From: Rhyacophila brunnea
Taxonomy: Eukaryota; Arthropoda; Insecta; Trichoptera; Rhyacophilidae
Direction: 5' to 3'
Assembly: GCA_022495005.1 (NCBI GenBank)
Contig: JAGYXB010001576.1
Span: forward strand, 930,001 to 994,000
DNA length: 64,000 nt
The notes under the pieces were generated by a model that was not told the origin of the DNA, made no database searches, and saw nothing but the letters and a program-made list of their open reading frames with translations. Both the position numbers and the translations under genes were made by a program. Numbering within the stretch: the stretch's first letter is position 1; every line of letters starts with the position of its first letter. This document shows positions 37,979 to 49,210 of this stretch, in pieces.

Positions 37979-39796
37979 CTATCATTTTATCTAGATTATA
38001 ATATTAATAACTTTGAAACTTGGGTGCCAAACATATAAAAAATTTAAAAACATACGATATACCTATATTATTGTAATTGTAATTTAGTGTCGGAGGGAAG
38101 CGAGGAGACTTGTTTGACTTTATATCCAGTAGATTAGTAGGAAATATGGAACATTTCCAAAACATACTGCTTCGTGTACATCGCCGATAGTTCTTGTCTC
38201 AGCTGATGAGGCCAATCTGTGCTCTTTAGTCCTTTATGATAAATTGTTTTCGTATTAATAAGTGATTAGTCTAGAGTTGTGAGTGATTGCCCTTTTTTAT
38301 GACGAACGACTGACGAATGAAGTTTGCCCATATTTAATAGATAAGCGCATTACGTGTTTTAATGTCCTCTTTTGTTAAAACGTTTAGTTAGACAGCTCCT
38401 TCGGAGCGTCGATTGTTGTGGACAATATTGTCCTCGACAGATGAAAAACTGCCAGACTCCCTGTCGATGAGATGCAAACGGTCCATTTGCACTATCGCCG
38501 TATTCCATCATTATAACAATATAATATTATATAAAAAATAATATTTATATCTTACTGTGTTAGATTTAATCTCATAGTCATTATGTTTGACTGCTTTGAT
38601 CACAATTCAAAAATAACACTTTATTATCTTTGAATTTTTGATCAATATAATTACCCTCTTTGACTAGGAGTCAATATTTTATAGTTTATAATTATAATTT
38701 TGTATTATTATTATTATTTTATATACGTATTTATGTATGAAGATTTCTCTAATAATTATTGTCTATTCTTAGAATATGATTCTAAAGAGTTATGCATTAT
38801 TGCCAAGATATAAAATAAAGAAATGATACTTTCTTTTATTTCTAAATAGTGTCTAAACGCGACCCGAAACCTAAGAAGGTCCAAATTGTTCGATTGGCAG
38901 AAATCTGCTAGTTATTAATAATATACAATTAAATATAAGATACTCAAAATTGGTATGTATATGTTTTTACCATACATCTCTTTACGCTGCTTTTTTGTTA
39001 ATTTATAATTTCAATAATATTTTACAAAGATTTCTGCCGCTTGAACATTTGGATTGAGACATATGAAAATTTTCACAAGAAAATTGAAAAAAAATACCCA
39101 TGTAAATTGGAAAACACAAAAAACATTTTTTTATCAATACATTATAAATAAAGGGCGCTCAAACCCATTGCGGTGGTATATTTAATAGATTACTGTTAAG
39201 TATATGAGTTTTACTTTAAGTAAAATAATTCTAGTTAGATTTTGTAGTATTTATATTATAATTAAAAAAAACTATATTATTATAAAAAAATAACGATATA
39301 CATATTGTACTGTATTTCTTTATAACATTAATAATTGATTGATCCAGTATGAAACAATAATTAACTCGAATTAATCGTATCGACAACCGTGAAGTACTTA
39401 GAGTATCTAACGCCACTCCGGCTGATTTGAAATATGAGAGAATTCTTCCAAGAACTTTCCAATATATCAATTATAATTATTGTGTTGTTAAATAATATTC
39501 AGACGTTTGTCTGGAATGATTTAGTAAATAACATTCATGTAAGCCAGTCAGTCATCATACTCATAAAAAGCCAGTGCGGAGTGCAACGCCATGTAAACGA
39601 GTTATATAAATATATACATAGTAAAATACACAATAGGATATCATAACAAGTGTCCTTTTTTATACGTCTGATAAATAAACATCTTTTTATGAAAAACAAT
39701 TAAATCTGAACTTTTATTTTGTCACAATCATCCCTTCTCCATCCAAAAACTATCGCTTCCTCTCCTCAACTCGATTCACTCGAGTTCATTCCCAGC

Positions 39797-40640
39797 AGGG
39801 AATCCAATACCGGGATCCTAAACAAATTTTCGATACCTCTAAATCACGGGATTAGTAAATATAAACTTTCGGGATTGATTTATTTATCAATCACAATCAA
39901 TTAGTATGTGTACAAAATCATTATTTTAGTGACGTGTATGTACCTGCACATGTTACATGGGGAATCGCCTGATGCTCACGGATAATACATTTTTTGCTGC
40001 CATATGCAATCATAACAACATCAGAAAAACAATAAATCCGTTTATTTAAATGAATTTAGACGACGAAAAATATTAAATAGAAAAAGTAGATCTCATTTAA
40101 GGTGATGAATAATGTTTTAATGGATGTCAAATGCATTAAAATCTTAGCTCAATCATAACATCTGGGGAAGTTAATGCATTTGTCATCAATAAAAATGTTA
40201 TTTATTGCTATTTATTATCTCTCGTTTTAGAATAATAACAATCAGAAATCTGAAAATATGACGAATCAACAAAAAAATCACTCCTTTCAGATACTTACTA
40301 TATAATCTGGAACCTTTTTTTAATCCAATCAGTTCTAAAATCGCATTTCAACAGGACACCCATGGATATTTCACAAAAATATTTTTGCCCATTAAGAGCC
40401 CAAGAATTTTAATTACACATTCACAAGAAAGGTGGTGATATAAATCCAATATGGATATACTATTTGAATTCAGCGGATGGAGCGGAGCTACAGCTAAGTG
40501 TAAAAAATGTAGTGTGGTGTTAAAAACCGGCAGGGGAAGTATCAAAGGACTTTTCAATACACAAGATGAAAATTCATACAATATTATTTACTCCATTAAA
40601 CCTTGACTGATGTTATCAATGTTGTTTGTACTTATATATT
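39797..40640. pseudogene. Decayed hAT element with BED zinc-finger remnant
   Basis: The left part (cagggaatccaat..., tcgatacctctaaat, cgggattagtaaa) matches the end of the hAT MITE at 49517. The right part (caatattatttactccattaaacc, actgatgttatcaatg) matches its inner region. Between them, 40451-40570 on the + strand is an open frame reading SGATAKCKKCSVVLKTGRG, then GLFNTQDE. This has the C-x2-C and following S/T-G-G/R-G-S...L layout of a BED zinc finger, the DNA-binding domain at the N-terminus of hAT transposases. The second zinc half (H-x-K-x-K-H) and all catalytic parts are missing. It is a dead copy, possibly descended from the autonomous source of the MITE family. Confidence 0.6.
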
Positions 40641-40795
40641 ATTATGTTACACCGAATATGCGAAATTGACTATTACATGAAATGGCCAAAATTTTGCCTA
40701 AATCATGAAAAATGCAAGCCCGTTGCCTTATTCATGAATTAGACAAAATATCTGGCGAGTGCGTGAATTCGGCAGTAATTTTTCTGCCTAGTTCA

Positions 40796-40977
40796 TGCAT
40801 TGGACAAATTAGATAGTAGCGCTACGGTGATATTTTTTGCAACTAAACTAAATGTGTCAAATGCTCATGCATTGGTCAAAATGTACGTAGGTATATTATC
40901 TATGGTCAAAATAGATGATTGCGCTCCGGTGGTGTTTTTTGCAACTAATCAAACTAACCAAATGTGTCAAATGTCAT
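40796..40977 (+). repeat. Imperfect two-copy direct repeat
   Basis: Two stretches (about 40805-40870 and 40915-40977) share gcgct(a/c)cggtg, the string ttttttgcaacta and aaatgtgtcaaatg in the same order. They are diverged in the spacer. Function unknown. Confidence 0.5.
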
Positions 40978-41041
40978 TCATTGATTATAATATAAAAATA
41001 TACCAATCAATAACTACAATGACGTTCATATCCATTGTATA

Positions 41042-41510
41042 GGATGAATAGTATAGCAACCATACGAATAAAAGAAGATATAATGATGAAGAAGAAGAAG
41101 ATGGTTTTTTTAATTCAGAAACCTTTGCGGGTGTGCGTACAACAACTGACGAAAGTTTTGTGGCAATCGGATGAATGGTATAGGAACCATACGAATAAAA
41201 GAAAATAGAATGATGAAGATGATGATTTTTCTAATTCAGAAACCTTCGCAGGTGTGCATACAACCACTTACCAAAATTTCATCGCAATCGGATGAATGGT
41301 ATAGGAACGCATACGGGACAGACAGGCAGACAGACAGACAGAAAGACAGACATACATTCATTTTAATATATAAGATATTATAGCCTATACTATTCACGAA
41401 AGTGCAAGCAATAAGTTGACAAAGTTTTATCGCAATCGGATGAACGGTATGGCAGCACATAAAATACGAACAAACAAACAAACAAATATTGATTTTTATA
41501 TATTAGATCC
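41042..41510 (+). repeat. Tandem non-LTR retrotransposon-like 3' tails
   Basis: Four partial copies share the string atcggatgaatggtatagga (or close variants) and lead into gacagacagacag or acaaacaaacaaacaa and then tatatattagat. This closely resembles the 3' untranslated ends of RTE-type LINEs in arthropods, which end in a sentence-like tail plus short tandem repeats. No reverse transcriptase is present, so the class is inferred. Confidence 0.45.
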
Positions 41511-41736
41511 GATCATAATGGGATCATATGGGCCTCCACAGAGTAGATGTTTGTATTAACAGATTTTGTTTTATACGAGAAATGGATGTCAGCCACTTGC
41601 TCAACCTATTAGGTCCATACCACCTGACTCACACACAAATTGAAAAACAATATGTGTACTTGCCAGACCCAGGATTCTGGACCTGGGACCCACGGCGTGA
41701 TAGTCCAACGCTTAAGCCACGCGGCCACCGTGGGCG
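41505..41736 (-). mobile_element. tRNA-derived SINE, copy 2 (full length)
   Basis: On the - strand it starts cgcccacggtggccgcg, with an A-box-like tggcttaagcgttgg and a B-box-like aggtccagaatcc, then ctgggtctggcaag and the shared SINE body ending in the region of ggcccatatgatccc. It matches copy 1 at 7027-7239 through the whole length. No certain target duplication is visible. Confidence 0.75.
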
Positions 41737-42656
41737 TCAAATAATTTTTAAGTAAACTAAATATATTATCGGTGCGCGCAAATGATTCAAGTAAAGATGA
41801 CAATATACGGTGCATATTGTCTGTGCCTATGCCTATTGGCAATTATGGGCATATCAGTTTATGGTTTGCATTACAATAAGTGTGAAAATATAAAAAAATG
41901 AAGAAAAAATATGATTCATGATGTTGAGTGATGTTTCAAAACAATACAAGCAGTGCAATGCACTTGTAGCCGTTTTGGTTAAACGAATTCCAATAAGGAA
42001 TAGGTATTAATTAACAGTTGTGTACTGAATTTCGGTGATTTAAAAAAAACATCAGACATATTGCAAAATCCATTTATTAAAACTAAAATTTAACAAACAT
42101 ATAATAGTACGTAAGTATCTAATTTTCTAAAAAACAAATATTTTTTTTTCACACACCTCTCCATTTATATTCGTTAGGTATCAATATTCTATGAACAGGT
42201 ACAATAATATATTGAAACATTTTGTTCTAATTAAAATAAAAAAGGCTCAATATAAAACAAAATTTTGTTTAATCCTTTGAACTAATTTACCGTGATAACA
42301 ATGGCATCATAATTATAATAATTTATTATTTAAAAATACTAAATAAATACTTAATTGAATAAATTTGTTATACCTAAAAAATCCTGATGTTATCTAGTTT
42401 AGCTCATTTGATGTCGTATTACTTTGTGCTGTTTGAATTTTTTTCATAAGGCTCTTGGCTTCAAAATATTACAAAAAAATCTTGCCAGCACTAGATATAT
42501 TATAATGTGTCATATATTATAAAGTGATATATTATAAGTGTCAAATTAATGAAAAATACAATATTAATGAACTGAATGGTCAAAGAACGAAATCTTAACT
42601 TTCAAAGTTGCAAATTGATTTAAATTTTCACTGGAATGATTCATACAGATTTTTGA

Positions 42657-43163
42657 TTATTCTAGCGGAATACCGAGTGTTTTTCTGACAGTCATTTGAG
42701 CTCTTCTATTGAATTGTTCTCTATCATGTCGCCACATCTTAGCAGCATCAACATTGGCACTACTTTCATCATTCGGTTCGGCCAGCATACTAACAACGGA
42801 CAGAAGTATCTTCTCGATGCTCTGAACGGGCGACCAGCGTTCTTCACTGCTCTCATACCCCATAGGATCATCGCCGGGGGCATGTAGGATAGAAATGCAT
42901 ACCCTACCGTCCGCGTATATGTTAGGATGGAACATCTCGCAGAGAAATTGCATTTTGGGCGGACTGAGAGGATAATCAGAGGGTAGTACCAGCTTGGCAG
43001 GGAAAACTCCTCCTTCGAAGCAGGTTTCATCGGGTCCCGTGATTAAGGCCTCCCACTCGAAGAAGTTCTCCTCGTTTGTGGGTCCGGCGAGGATTCCTTC
43101 AGGAGGGTTGAGGGTGAGTTGCTTGTATTCAGCCATCAGGCGGCGTAGCGCAGACCCTGCCAT
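42657..43163 (-). CDS. UBE2G2: Ubiquitin-conjugating enzyme E2 G2 (UBE2G2/Ubc7 type)
   Basis: An uninterrupted 168-residue protein, close to the usual 165 of the family. It starts MAGSALRRLMAEYKQLTLNP and carries the E2 core: YPLSPPK, the HPN motif (FHPNIYADG), catalytic Cys89 in GRVCISIL and the acidic loop after it (HAPGDDPMGYESSEERWSP), which is a class insertion shared by UBE2G1, UBE2G2 and UBE2R. The family accepts ubiquitin from E1 and works with membrane RING E3s (gp78/Hrd1 type) in ER-associated degradation. Start: the ATG at 43163 gives the conserved MAG N-terminus; three codons upstream in frame begin only with TTG. A cag splice acceptor-like site 13 bases upstream (43177-43179) suggests a 5'UTR intron. 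The coding part has no intron. All key residues are kept, so it is probably functional. Confidence 0.93.
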   Translation of the reverse strand: MAGSALRRLMAEYKQLTLNPPEGILAGPTNEENFFEWEALITGPDETCFEGGVFPAKLVLPSDYPLSPPKMQFLCEMFHPNIYADGRVCISILHAPGDDPMGYESSEERWSPVQSIEKILLSVVSMLAEPNDESSANVDAAKMWRHDREQFNRRAQMTVRKTLGIPLE

Positions 43164-43176
43164 TATCTTCAACTAT

Positions 43177-43192
43177 CTGAAATGATAACATG
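43177..43192 (-). promoter_or_regulatory. Candidate splice acceptor in the UBE2G2 5'UTR
   Basis: On the - strand, gttatcatttcag is followed by 13 bases and then the ATG. A leader intron would place the promoter and first exon at higher coordinates. The site is weak in pyrimidines and unproven. Confidence 0.35.
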
Positions 43193-43199
43193 TCCGATT

Positions 43200-44787
43200 A
43201 TTTAAAACAAAATGTTGTTTTCCTTACATTCGCATTCAGCATGTGTTTAATTTCCACAATAAGCGTTAGAATAAGATTGAGTGCACTTCAATGTATGCCT
43301 TATAAGTGATGAGGTAAATATAGTGCAGCACATGTTGCTTATTTGTTGAATAAAAAATGAAAAATTTGATCAAGTTTTAATGGACGGTTTATAAACAATA
43401 AAGCTGTTTTGTACCTAAATTTATTATTCCAACTGAGAAAAACAAAGACGGTATAATAGCGCCTGTACACCTGCATGGATTTACTCGTAACAATAGTGCA
43501 TATTTTAAACTATCGCGGTAATCACTATTTACATGTAAAAGTGCCGACTGTCTCACCAACCTCATTCTTCAAGAGTGAGACGCGATTTATCACTTTATTA
43601 CTTTAGCGGTCGATAAGTATAGAATAGACCCACAGAATAGGCTAAATAATATTATTATGATGAACCTACTGAATTGTGTTGAGTTTGATGAATGATCATT
43701 GTCATTAGCGGGTTAGTTAGTACCTATATAATTGAACTATTAATTAAAAAGTTTAAAAATAATAATCTAAATAACACGAGATTTTTATTACCTGGCAATG
43801 TTTGTTATTAATCACCTTGTTTTTAACAAAATTTGTATTATGACACCTCTATCTCTATCATAATCTCAGAAACGTCAAATTGATCGAAGCTGTCAAATGT
43901 AAATGTTGCCACGTGTCATTTTGACTACGGCTGTAAAAGTATCTATGGCGTAAAGTAAATAATTTCCCAAAACATAAAATAATTATATTAATATCACCTC
44001 TCATATTTACATAATACATATTGTTTTTTTTTTTATTTTATCAACAGTTGTTGCGAATCCTAAATAATAATTAATAATCTAAATTTCCGTTTAGCCCTCT
44101 GTATTTACAGGCAGATAGCTATTTCTGAAAATAAGCGGACAGACGTCATAGACGTTAATAAAAAATCATAGATGGCATGCAATGTTACAACTTCTTATAT
44201 AAAAATATTATAATAACAATAGATAAATTATTAATAGTGGCGACCCACGTTGAATTATTGAAATGTACAGATCCTTTAGGTACAACCGACAAATAAATAT
44301 TATTAAGTCGGTCTAAACTCTAAAGTAAAATAATTTAATTAATAATTATTATAGCCTACAAAAGAGTCGTCGTCACTACTTTTACTAAAATTGGTTGTGT
44401 TCCGCGGCGAGACTATCTAATAACTTTTGGTTTTCCCCTTCTTCTGTTATTACCATTTTTGTTATTAAATTTGTTCAGTGGTTGATTCATATTCGGTGAT
44501 GTCCTGTGGGGGTAGACAGGTCATGCGTTTCATGAGGGCGGCGAACGAAGAATACAAATATTACAACTTTTAAGATCAGTGGCAGTTTTCCGTGAACCAG
44601 ACGAACTAGTCGCTTCATTAGAAAGTCGGCATCTTAGTTTAAAATATAATTGAAGCAAAAAATCCTGACAGCATAACTACTGTATTGTAATACCCTGTGC
44701 CTACATATTATTGTAATGACGGTTTATCGATTATAGACAAAGTTTTTTTTAAAAACGGTTTTTTTTTCGGTTCTGTACATGTTCAAC
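43200..44787. other. Noncoding region upstream of UBE2G2
   Basis: Apart from the MITE end at 43594, no gene or repeat is recognised. The UBE2G2 promoter should lie in the first part of this stretch, but no TATA box or other core element stands out in the AT-rich background. Confidence 0.5.
43594..43636. repeat. End fragment of a family B MITE
   Basis: The string actttagcggtcgataagta, followed by tagaatagacccacag, matches the right end of the MITE at 37420-37716. The remainder of the element is absent. Confidence 0.55.
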
Positions 44788-45440
44788 CACGCGCGTTAAC
44801 ATGATCTTACTCCCTACTTCAGTTATCGTTTGTGAATTTATAGCTACGGCCGTATGAAATGCCGATAGAAATGGCGTATTTCAAAAAAATACTACCTAAT
44901 TCTTAGGTCAATAATTATTATTATAAAACAATCATTATTCGTAGGATGTTTTATCACATTTGAATGGTCAATGACATAGCTTATAAACAGTATCTTTAGA
45001 ATTATCTTAAAATGTGTTAATCGTGCCCATTTTTTGAATAATAAAATGCCTAATTCTTGTCAAATTTGGGATAACAGAGATTATAATATATATATTTTTT
45101 ATCGTAAATATTTCTATTATTTAAATAGTAAACAATTTTACTAATGCTTTTATAAGTGCGTTTAAAAATGAATAAATCTAAAAAATCTTAAAACCACTGC
45201 ACATGGATGTACTGAAATATGACTATATTCTAAAACATTAGATCGAGAGGTATTAAAAGAATACTATTTTAATAAAATGTAATAAAAATACTTTATGCAT
45301 TAATCAAATGTTTAAAATTAATATAATGGGTAATAAAGCTTCAAAATTATACAAATAGATTATCTACAATGTTTAAGGATGTGCTTATGCTCTGAAAATA
45401 CCATAAACTCCATTTCGACCTACGTGGGGCATGTGGGCTG
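44788..45440. mobile_element. TTAA MITE, copy 3 (left end damaged)
   Basis: From acgcgcgttaacatgatctt it follows copy 1 (10934-11668) through the shared aatagaaatggcgtatttca and ends catgtgggctg before TTAA at 45441-45444. The long left terminal repeat is missing. Confidence 0.75.
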
Positions 45441-46072
45441 TTAAGGGCGACACTGCACATTATTGAGTATACTATTTTTGTACACAGCTAGGAGTGTTGT
45501 GACGTATCTATTTATTTTTTTATACGTAGAAGGTATAGTGATTATTGAACATCCCTCGCGATACTTTTAAAATGTGCGCGAATAATAAAATGTCTATTGC
45601 TTTTCTTCAATTTACAATCATAAAGCAAAAAAAAAGAAAATTCTTACATCGTTAACAAAATATTATTTTTGAATCAGTTTATTCCTTTCGGGACGATTGC
45701 GGTGACGTGAGGGAGTGGGGGGAAACAGCGAACGGGACAGAGAGATATGAGCGAGATAGAAAACCGAAATAAATGACGAAAGATAAATAAAAAAGAGGAA
45801 ATGATAAAAGTCTACTTTAAAAGATAAAAGTAAACTAAAATGGGATGAAAATGAAATGAAACGGGTGGAAGGTGGAATGAGGAGGGGTTGGGAAGAATGT
45901 TGAGACAGGGTGACCATAATAAAATCATATTAACTGACCCAATGTTATCTACTTACGTTTAGTTATAAAAAAAATAATGTGTTATTTACTTAATGTCAAT
46001 TGTAATTAGCATAATTTTACTTATGTTACATTAAAATAAATGCAGTCATTGAGGAAATTTAATGATAAGGTA

Positions 46073-47354
46073 CGAGGGTGGGTCAATAAGTCCTTAGAAA
46101 AGCCGACAGGTGGCGCGACTAGTACTGTAAGCGGTTTGTTTTCATGCAGCGGCACTACCGATTCAGTATGCTGCGAAGTTTCAATCAGATTGGTCGGGTT
46201 GTTGTTTTTTATTTTCGTACATTTAAAAAAAAAATTTGCTTGTTTACAAAAATGGAGAAAATTGAGTTTAGAGCTGTTATTAAACATTTTAATATAAAAG
46301 AGTTAACAGCAAAGGAAATAAAAAATGAGTTGGATTTAGTTCACGGCACATCTGCTCCTTCACTTGCAACTATTTATAACTGGTTAAATGAATTTAAACG
46401 TGGTCGTACATCAACAAAGGATGAACCACGCTCAGGACGTCCTGTAGAGGTGACTACACCAGAAATGATCAATAAAATCCACGATATGGTGTTAAGTGAC
46501 CGAAGATTAAAGTTGAGTGAGATAATTGAGGTTACAGGGATCTCAAAAGGTAGCGTCATTTCTATTTTACATGACAAATTGGGCATGAAAAAATTTCTGC
46601 AAGATGGGTGCCGCGTTTGCTCACAGTCGACAATAAACGCAATAGGGTGGTGGCCTCTAAAGCCCTGTTGTCGCTCATGCAACGCAATCCGGATGAATTT
46701 TTTCGTCGCTTTGTGACTGTAGATGAAACATGGATACACCACTATACTCCCGAGACGAAAGAACAGTCAAAGCAGTGGATTGCGAAGGCAAACCATGTCC
46801 AAAGAAGGCGAAACCGTAAAATCAGCTGGTAAGGTTATGGCTACTGTATTTTGGGATGCACGTGAAATTATTTTCGTTGACTATTTGGAAAAAGGAAAAA
46901 CAATAACAGGGGATTATTATGCATCTTTATTGGACCAGCTAAAAACAAATTGAAGAAAAACGGCCTCATTTAAACAGGAAAAAAATCCTCTTTCATCAGG
47001 ACAATGCCCGTGTTCACACATGTTTACGATCAATGGCTAAAATTGAAGAATTGAAGTTCGAATTGGTCGACCACCCACCGTATTCGCCAGATTTGGCCCC
47101 CAGTGACTTTTTCCTTTTCCCAAACTTAAAAAAATGGCTAAGTGGACAACGTTTTTTTTCAAATGAAGAAGTCATCGATCGGACAAATGCTTATTTTGAG
47201 GACCTTCCGAAAACTTATTTTTCTGACGGTTTAAAAAAAATTGAGAAACGTCTAACCAAGTGTATTGAGCTCCAAGGAGATTATGTTGAGAAATAAAAAA
47301 AAAAAAAAAAACTGTTTTAATGCTTTTTTCTAAGGAATTATTGACCCACCCTCG
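46073..47354 (+). mobile_element. Mariner transposon, full length
   Basis: The 1,282-bp element has inverted ends CGAGGGTGGGTCAATAAGTC and, at the other end inverted, CGAGGGTGGGTCAATAATTC. It is flanked by TA on each side (46071-46072 and 47355-47356), the mariner target duplication. Size and ends are those of a complete mariner. Confidence 0.95.
46252..47296 (+). pseudogene. Mariner transposase, DD34D, broken by frameshifts
   Basis: The coding span equals about 348 codons, the normal transposase length, starting at MEKIEFRAVIKHF. The N-terminal helix-turn-helix region (LATIYNWLNEFKRG) and linker (EPRSGRP) are intact. Catalytic aspartates are present in VDETWIHH (Asp codon 46722), HQDNARVH (47000) and SPDLAPSDFF, with exactly 34 residues between the second and third. 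Three frame changes break it: near 46590 (after GMKKF), near 46795 (after KQWIAKAN) and near 46941 (at LLDQLK). The last part is open from about 46941 to TAA at 47296. The copy cannot make a full transposase, although its ends are still good substrates for one supplied in trans. Confidence 0.9.
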
Positions 47355-47356
47355 TA

Positions 47357-49210
47357 GTATTAATAAAATGTCAAAATCATAATCACAAAAGGGTTTATAA
47401 TCATCAACATTTTATTGACCTCCAGTGTATTTCAATATCTTATTCTCTACGGACAATAATTATTAGTATTTAACTATGATAGTATTTTTTATAGTAAAGG
47501 TATGTCGAAATCCAAGCCACTACGCATATTATCTTTGTCTTATTGTGCCATCCCCTAGCGGAGGTCGGTGATCTTAGCTTTTTCACCTGCTATTCGGAAC
47601 AATTCAGTGTAGCTGCACTCGTACCAATCACGGAGGTTCCCTTTACTGCACAGTGTCGCAATTTTGCGACATTTCAAACTATTTCGATTTAGCCAATGCC
47701 ATCTGTGTAAATTATCAAATAATATCCTTTTTCGATGCCTAGAAAACTGTTTTACCATAAACATCCTACTTTACCGATTTTGTTTGGAAATTTCAAGAAA
47801 TAAAGCATTTCTGCATTATAGTCTCTGCATTTCTGCTTTAACAGTCGACGAATTCGTATGTATGCGAAAATCCGCATTTGTAAATAAATAAAAAAATGCA
47901 CAAAAGGTTGAAATTAGTTGAATAAAAATATCTTCACATCAAATAAGGTGTGTACATTAGTTTTTTATAATTGTTATCATTTGTTTTTGTATTTTGCCAT
48001 ACTGAAATGTAAGATTTCCTAATGTCGTAAATCTGCGACACCACGTAGTACAAAATTTAATGTAATTTTCGAAAAAAAAATATTATTTTTCCTTCATTCA
48101 CAAGGCATTTTGACACCAAGAAAAAATAAAATTTTCAAAAAAAAAAAATCATGCAGTGAAGGGTTAAGCCACGAAATGCAGCGTCGTCCTCTACGTTACC
48201 GTTGATCTTTCCTTGGATGACAATTTGGGGAATGTTGACCTTTTGTCCTCTCATAATGACGTGGCCGAGGTACTGGAGAGTTGAGAGAAGATAATAAATC
48301 TACAACCATTATTGGGGAATGTTTACTTAATGCCTTCATTATTTGCAATAAACATAGAGACAGATTTTCACTTAAAGGGACCCTGAGCTATAATACGTAT
48401 TGGGACCCACAAACTGATCAAAACGTGATTTAAAAACACCCAAGGGAAGGCCCTCTTCAGCCCCATTTCTGAATAAATGGTTCCATACTACCGTAAAAAC
48501 AATATTTTCAAAGTCTTCAATGACTTCAGACATATCAAGAATTTCACTATTTTTGCTTAATGAGACTAGTAAATCCGCCTCTGTTGATTTTATATTTTAC
48601 TGTCCATATTACTTTATTGTTTTTTATACCCTACCGCCATTTAGTGAATACATTAATAGTTATTAACGTAGGTACTTACCATCCATCTATCGTATAGGTC
48701 TAGAACTCTAGATAGCAATGCTTTAAATACAAGAATATTCACATTTGGGCCAACGCATACAGCGAGTGACTGTGCGATGCCCATAGCGTAGTGCGCAAAG
48801 CAAGTAACATGTAGGCCACTTGCGCTGTGTGCGCATCGCACGGCTTCTTGCAGTGTGCTCCTTCACTTAGATTTTGACAAAAGATTTCTTATCAAATAAA
48901 TGTTCCAGTTACCTACAATTTTATTGAGTGGGTCCAAGCCATTTTTTGTTCGATATCTGTTGTTTTTTTAGTTATATACTACAAATTATTATATCTCCTC
49001 ACAGTCCAATTTGTCTCTGTCTAATATAGTTGCTTTAGAACATTTTTGCTTCACTCTAGAAAAATATTTCGAGCCGCTCGATGACATTAACTCATTCGAC
49101 GCGGATGACACGGCTGCCGTGTCCCCGTTAAGCGGCCGATCGATCCAATTAACATGTTATTTAAATGCGGTAATTAAAAAGTAATTAAAAGGTACGCAGC
49201 GATTGTGTTA
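47357..49210. other. Noncoding region, no gene recognised
   Basis: AT-rich DNA with several short open stretches lacking domain features. A short imperfect inverted repeat lies at about 48768-48842 (gtgcgatgcccatagcg against cgctgtgtgcgcatcgcac). I see nothing else. Confidence 0.5.

Larger units (their letters stand above)
37100..42656. other. Intergenic DNA between tenectin and UBE2G2
   Basis: The two genes are convergent. The 5.5 kb between them holds MITEs at 37420 and 37823, a decayed hAT element at 39797-40640, a direct repeat near 40796-40977, tandem LINE-like tails at 41042-41510 and a SINE at 41505-41736. On the - strand, candidate poly-A signals for UBE2G2 (TTTATT on +) are at 42322 and 42073. 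From about 38,000 to 39,790 I see nothing. Confidence 0.6.

Noticed and set aside
42692..43030. Second - strand frame overlapping UBE2G2
   Set aside because: It is a shifted reading of the E2 gene without domain features.
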